64,000 nt of DNA from Stratiolaelaps scimitus (taxonomy: Eukaryota; Arthropoda; Arachnida; Mesostigmata; Laelapidae). This document shows, in pieces, positions 60,591 to 64,000 of the stretch. Position 1 is the first letter of the stretch. Each line of letters begins with the position of its first letter. The stretch is taken from positions 3,224,001-3,288,000 of the forward strand of contig JABWDB010000007.1 of NCBI GenBank assembly GCA_019614645.1, read 5' to 3'. The position numbers were made by a program, and so were the translations under genes. A model generated the notes under the pieces. That model worked only from the letters and a program-made list of their open reading frames with translations. It was not told where the DNA came from and made no database searches.

Positions 60591-61598
60591 GTAAGTCACA
60601 AAAGGTTGACGTCGTTCAGCGATTCCGGACCCAGCTGACGCGTCGTAGCTGTGTGCCTTCTTCAGAGGCGGCCAGCATCAAGTCTGCCTTGCCGTCCAAT
60701 CTATTTAACGACAAAATGACAGTGACATTCAGATTAACGCTGGTGAGCTGCTTGCCATTGGGACTACTGTGCGGATCCGAGGAGCCGTTTTGTTGCGGGG
60801 TCTAATCATTTGAAAAACGCATCCAAGAGGAGTGAGTGCCTAGCCGAGAGTTATTGCCACACGCGGAAACTCGGACTGATATCGAAACTCTGCTTCAACC
60901 TATAACATGGAGTCTATTGGTGGATTACATTACAGTGTGCGCTAACAACAACAGTGAGGCAAGGCTCGCCACCCGGTTTTGAGCTCAAGTGAAAACAACT
61001 CATGATTGCGTGTTTCGTTATGATCGTGATTGTGTGAGAGACACGCATGTTCCATGATGTATATTGAATCGCTACTGTGGGTGTGTGCGCGGGTGTGTTT
61101 GTGAGCGTGTTTTTGCCTAATTCAGCACTAATGATACGTGCAATATAATAACAGCCGCAGGGTGATGCTCATGTCGTTACTATGTAATCTATATTGGACC
61201 GATAGATACACATGGTGTTACATGCAGTGGCGTCATAGCAAACAAAAGTTAGCGTGAATTGCATTGAAGAGCGAGGCGTGTGCGGAGTCCATTATATATT
61301 CAGTCGTCCCAGCAGAGGAGAAGAAGCTAGCGTGCCGAGGACATAGGACGTTGAATCTGTGAGCGTCGATCCAGTTTCGCCGATCATGCGGCCGTCGTCG
61401 TGATGGAACGGACGATCATGTTCGTGTTTGTTCATGATGGCGATGCTGACGGATAAAGTGCGCGAACGCCTGTCTGTGCGGGGGATGCTTGGCCGGTAGG
61501 TTCGTTCCCTGGCTCACGGTGGCTAAACACGGTGAGACCAGCCCAACTGTGAGAACTCCAGAGAATAACATCCGGAGGCCAGACGACGTCGAACAAAA

Positions 61599-61653
61599 AT
61601 GCTCGATCAGCTGAAAGTTCTGTTTGTGCTGACCGGTGCCAGTACCTATCTTG
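61599..61653 (+). CDS. first coding exon with a signal peptide
   Basis: An ATG in an A-rich context (GAACAAAAATG) opens MLDQLKVLFVLTGASTYL plus one base, ending at GTGAGTGAG. Residues 4-13 are hydrophobic, as in a secretory signal or membrane anchor. A TCAGTC initiator-like word at 61300 would give a 5' untranslated region of about 300 bases. The next exon must begin with two bases. One possibility near 61870 extends to 62054 but overlaps SINE-like sequence and is not convincing. Confidence 0.38.
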
Positions 61654-61934
61654 GTGAGTGAGCTAGCTGGACCCCTCCGCCCCTCCGTCCCCCCCGGCCG
61701 TTCGTTATCATGTCACAGTCGTGCTCGGAGAGGCAGAATTTGTGACATGGGCTTTCTTTTTTGTTCGGGGACTTATGATGTGACACCTCGATGTACTATT
61801 GCCTATTCTATACCCGGCTGATAGTGATCCTCCTTCGAGTGTTTTCGAGTGTTTCCTTCGAAATCAGTCAAGCTGCCTTATCCATGATCTTCCTGCGAGT
61901 TACTACCATAAGCCTCGGTCTCGTCACCCTTAAG

Positions 61935-62020
61935 TCGGCTCCCCCTGGGATTCAAACACTATTCGAACCTACGACTAATCAGTGGCAGAACACCGCACTC
62001 GCTATCGCGGAAGCTATGTC
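61935..62020 (-). repeat. possible tRNA-derived SINE fragment
   Basis: On the minus strand TCGTAGGTTCGAATAGTG contains a B-box-like GGTTCGAAT, with the A-box side eroded. It overlaps an open + frame. Confidence 0.3.
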
Positions 62021-62054
62021 TAGTTTCATTACACTCTATGAGTTATCGCAATAA

Positions 62055-64000
62055 TGCGTAGAAACATATCATACATAAGAGGGGCGCTGCCGCTATAAGT
62101 GCTACATTACTCGAGGTTCCTCTTAATTCCGGCAATAGCAGGACGTGGCTACATATTTAATATTCGCAAAGCATCGAATATTCGAAATTCGAGCTATAAA
62201 TATATGTGTCTGAATAATAACATCTAAAAATGCCAGGCTAACTAAGGTAAATACTTCGCTCATTCAATCAGTTCGATTATCAGCAACCGAAATATAATCC
62301 CCATTCCACGACTCCGAGTCCAACTCTCGTAGCGACTCCGAAGCGCAACGCTTCTCACTGTGTGAGAGTTGTACAATATATTCTGCAGAGCGAACAAGAG
62401 TTCATAAGGTAGGATTTATGCTCAAATCGTTTCGGCAAAGCGACCCCTAACTCGCTGCCTGTCGCCTCTCTTTATTTTGGCGCTACGGCGACTGATTTTG
62501 AATATTCATCTAGAAAAAAAATATCGGAGATAAAATCGTCTCCAGTGATCCCGGCAGCCCCCGTCGCTGGTACTGTACTCCTGAAGGAAGGCCCCCTGGC
62601 GTAACATTTGCTCCGATGGTCAACCTCAATTCGAACTCCCTGAGATGTTGAGGAGGCAGATGCATATAGGTCGCTCAATCGATCAGTAGTACTACATCGG
62701 TCCGAAACGGTGTATGACGCTTTTCAAAATTGATTTGAAATAGTGATTCAATAGGACAGAAGTCACTGATAGAGGCAATGCTTAATACACCAGTTTAACG
62801 GTGACGTGCTTTTGTTTAGGGGCTGTATGTCACTCCTTGTAATTATTATTATTATTACGTAGTATTCACTATCGCCAGTGATGACACGCTTCGAAGAATT
62901 CAGTGTAAATCGCTGATCAGTAAGGTGCTGATTGGAAAATGTCAAAAAATTGGCATGCCAACGCTGCTTCGGAAATTGTTCTACAAAAAGGAAACGATCG
63001 ACCTGAGCTTGCGCGTTTGATTTGAATGAATTAATGTGTTGTATAGATTTAATTGTTCGTATCTGTGAGTGAGAATGTTAACACGAATTCGTCTCGATAA
63101 AACGAGTCAGCCAGATTCAAAACGTGAGATACGAGCTGTTGCGCTAAAAAAAATATGAAAATCAATTCATTTTCTTGTGCCGATTTTTTGCCACCTCCAA
63201 TCTCGAAACCCAACGCATTTTGCTACTGTTTACCCCCCTGCAGTTTAGCTACACACGTGCGGATTGTTAAAACAGACGTGCGTACGTTATGATATATTGT
63301 TTCTAATATATAATTATATAGTTCTGCCATGGTCGCGAAGCGTGCGTTTGGTCACCTTCATTCGGTTATAAGCTAAATGCAAACGCCACCACTCTGCGTC
63401 GATGTTAAGGAAAGTTATTACGAGAATTACGAATCTCTCTCTTTCAATTTCTTTATACTTCATGGTGTGCAGGGCGTTTAATGGGTCTTCCAACCGAATG
63501 GGATTTTTAACTCAAGTTTGACAGTTTCGAGGGTAACGTTCAGGTATAATGATAATTTTTTTTTCTCTAGTTATACCTGCTCATAATTAGAGGGCTGGGG
63601 AATTAATCAATTCCTTCATTAAGTTCCTCTCCGGATATGGAGTTTCTTCGATTATTTTTCTTTAGCTCTTCTGAAACTAGACATTTAAATAACAACGTAT
63701 AATTTAACGGCAAACAGAGAACGCAGAACTTTCCCTCGAACGCTAAACGGTACGAAATCCCACCGGCGTTTCATGACGCCTACTAAAGTTTGATGTTCAC
63801 AAAGATAAGTGTATGTGGACTCTTTACTTATTTCTAATGGTTGTGATATGTCGCACGCCCCGCACAGAGCGACTCCGTTCCTCAATACATATTTTTCATT
63901 ATTTTGTGAAATATCTGCTAGGTTCCATGAAATCATAATAATCACAAAACGCACCACTCGTTGGTAATACACGAACCGTTTCTCGGACACTTAGTCTGTC
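62055..64000. other. no supported gene; likely intron or intergenic
   Basis: A (TTA)n run lies near 62841. A good acceptor near 63474 (...ttcatggtgtgcag) is followed by quick stops. The minus-strand frame at 63685-63990 lacks splice support. Confidence 0.4.

Noticed and set aside
1..64000. CRISPR arrays, rRNA genes, intact tRNA genes, complete transposons
   Set aside because: No regularly spaced repeats, rRNA signatures or full cloverleafs were seen. The tRNA-like pieces all lack parts of the structure and fit SINE remnants.

Overview
The window is eukaryotic nuclear DNA. It has no bacterial-style tiling of long open frames. Coding signal comes in short stretches bounded by GT/AG splice sites, poly(A) signals are AATAAA, and (TA)n, (CT)n, (CA)n and (TAA)n microsatellites are everywhere. 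Remnants of tRNA-derived SINEs are dispersed through it. The best gene encodes a secreted protein of the group-7 mite allergen / JHBP-BPI type, so an arthropod is likely and a mite or tick is my best guess. That assignment is an inference from one gene and from general genome style.

Most of the 64 kb is intron or intergenic sequence. The one gene I can assemble end to end is on the + strand at 50576-53067. It has six exons with compatible phases, a signal peptide, about 237 residues and an AATAAA 54 bases after the stop. All other coding calls are partial. They rest on splice sites, phase agreement between neighbours, open frames and nearby poly(A) signals, and should be read as exon candidates. 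From left to right they are: a minus-strand 3' end at 988-1194; a minus-strand chain at 4839-5480; plus-strand exons at 5925-6214, one of which resembles the N-terminal part of a trypsin-like serine protease in one frame; a cysteine-rich exon at 13372; a minus-strand C-terminus at 13804-14425; terminal-exon candidates at 23224, 41374, 42583 and 59610; a tentative plus-strand chain from 32340 to 38726 with a competing minus-strand exon inside its first intron; a basic exon at 60408; and a signal-peptide first exon at 61599.

The non-coding part holds the clearest unusual signals. One SINE family, called A here, has four copies in the same orientation. A second family, B, has three copies that share a 3' end with an AATAAA followed by copy-specific short tandem tails. 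There is also a piece of the U2 snRNA 5' stem-loop at 11828, a perfect 16-bp inverted repeat at 40911-40958, and several shorter perfect hairpins. GC-rich, stop-poor patches at 8.5-9.1, 25.0-25.8, 30.8-31.6, 44.9-45.5 and 58.0-58.7 kb are open in several frames at once, so open frames there are weak evidence of coding. I see no rRNA, no intact tRNA, no CRISPR array and no complete transposon.
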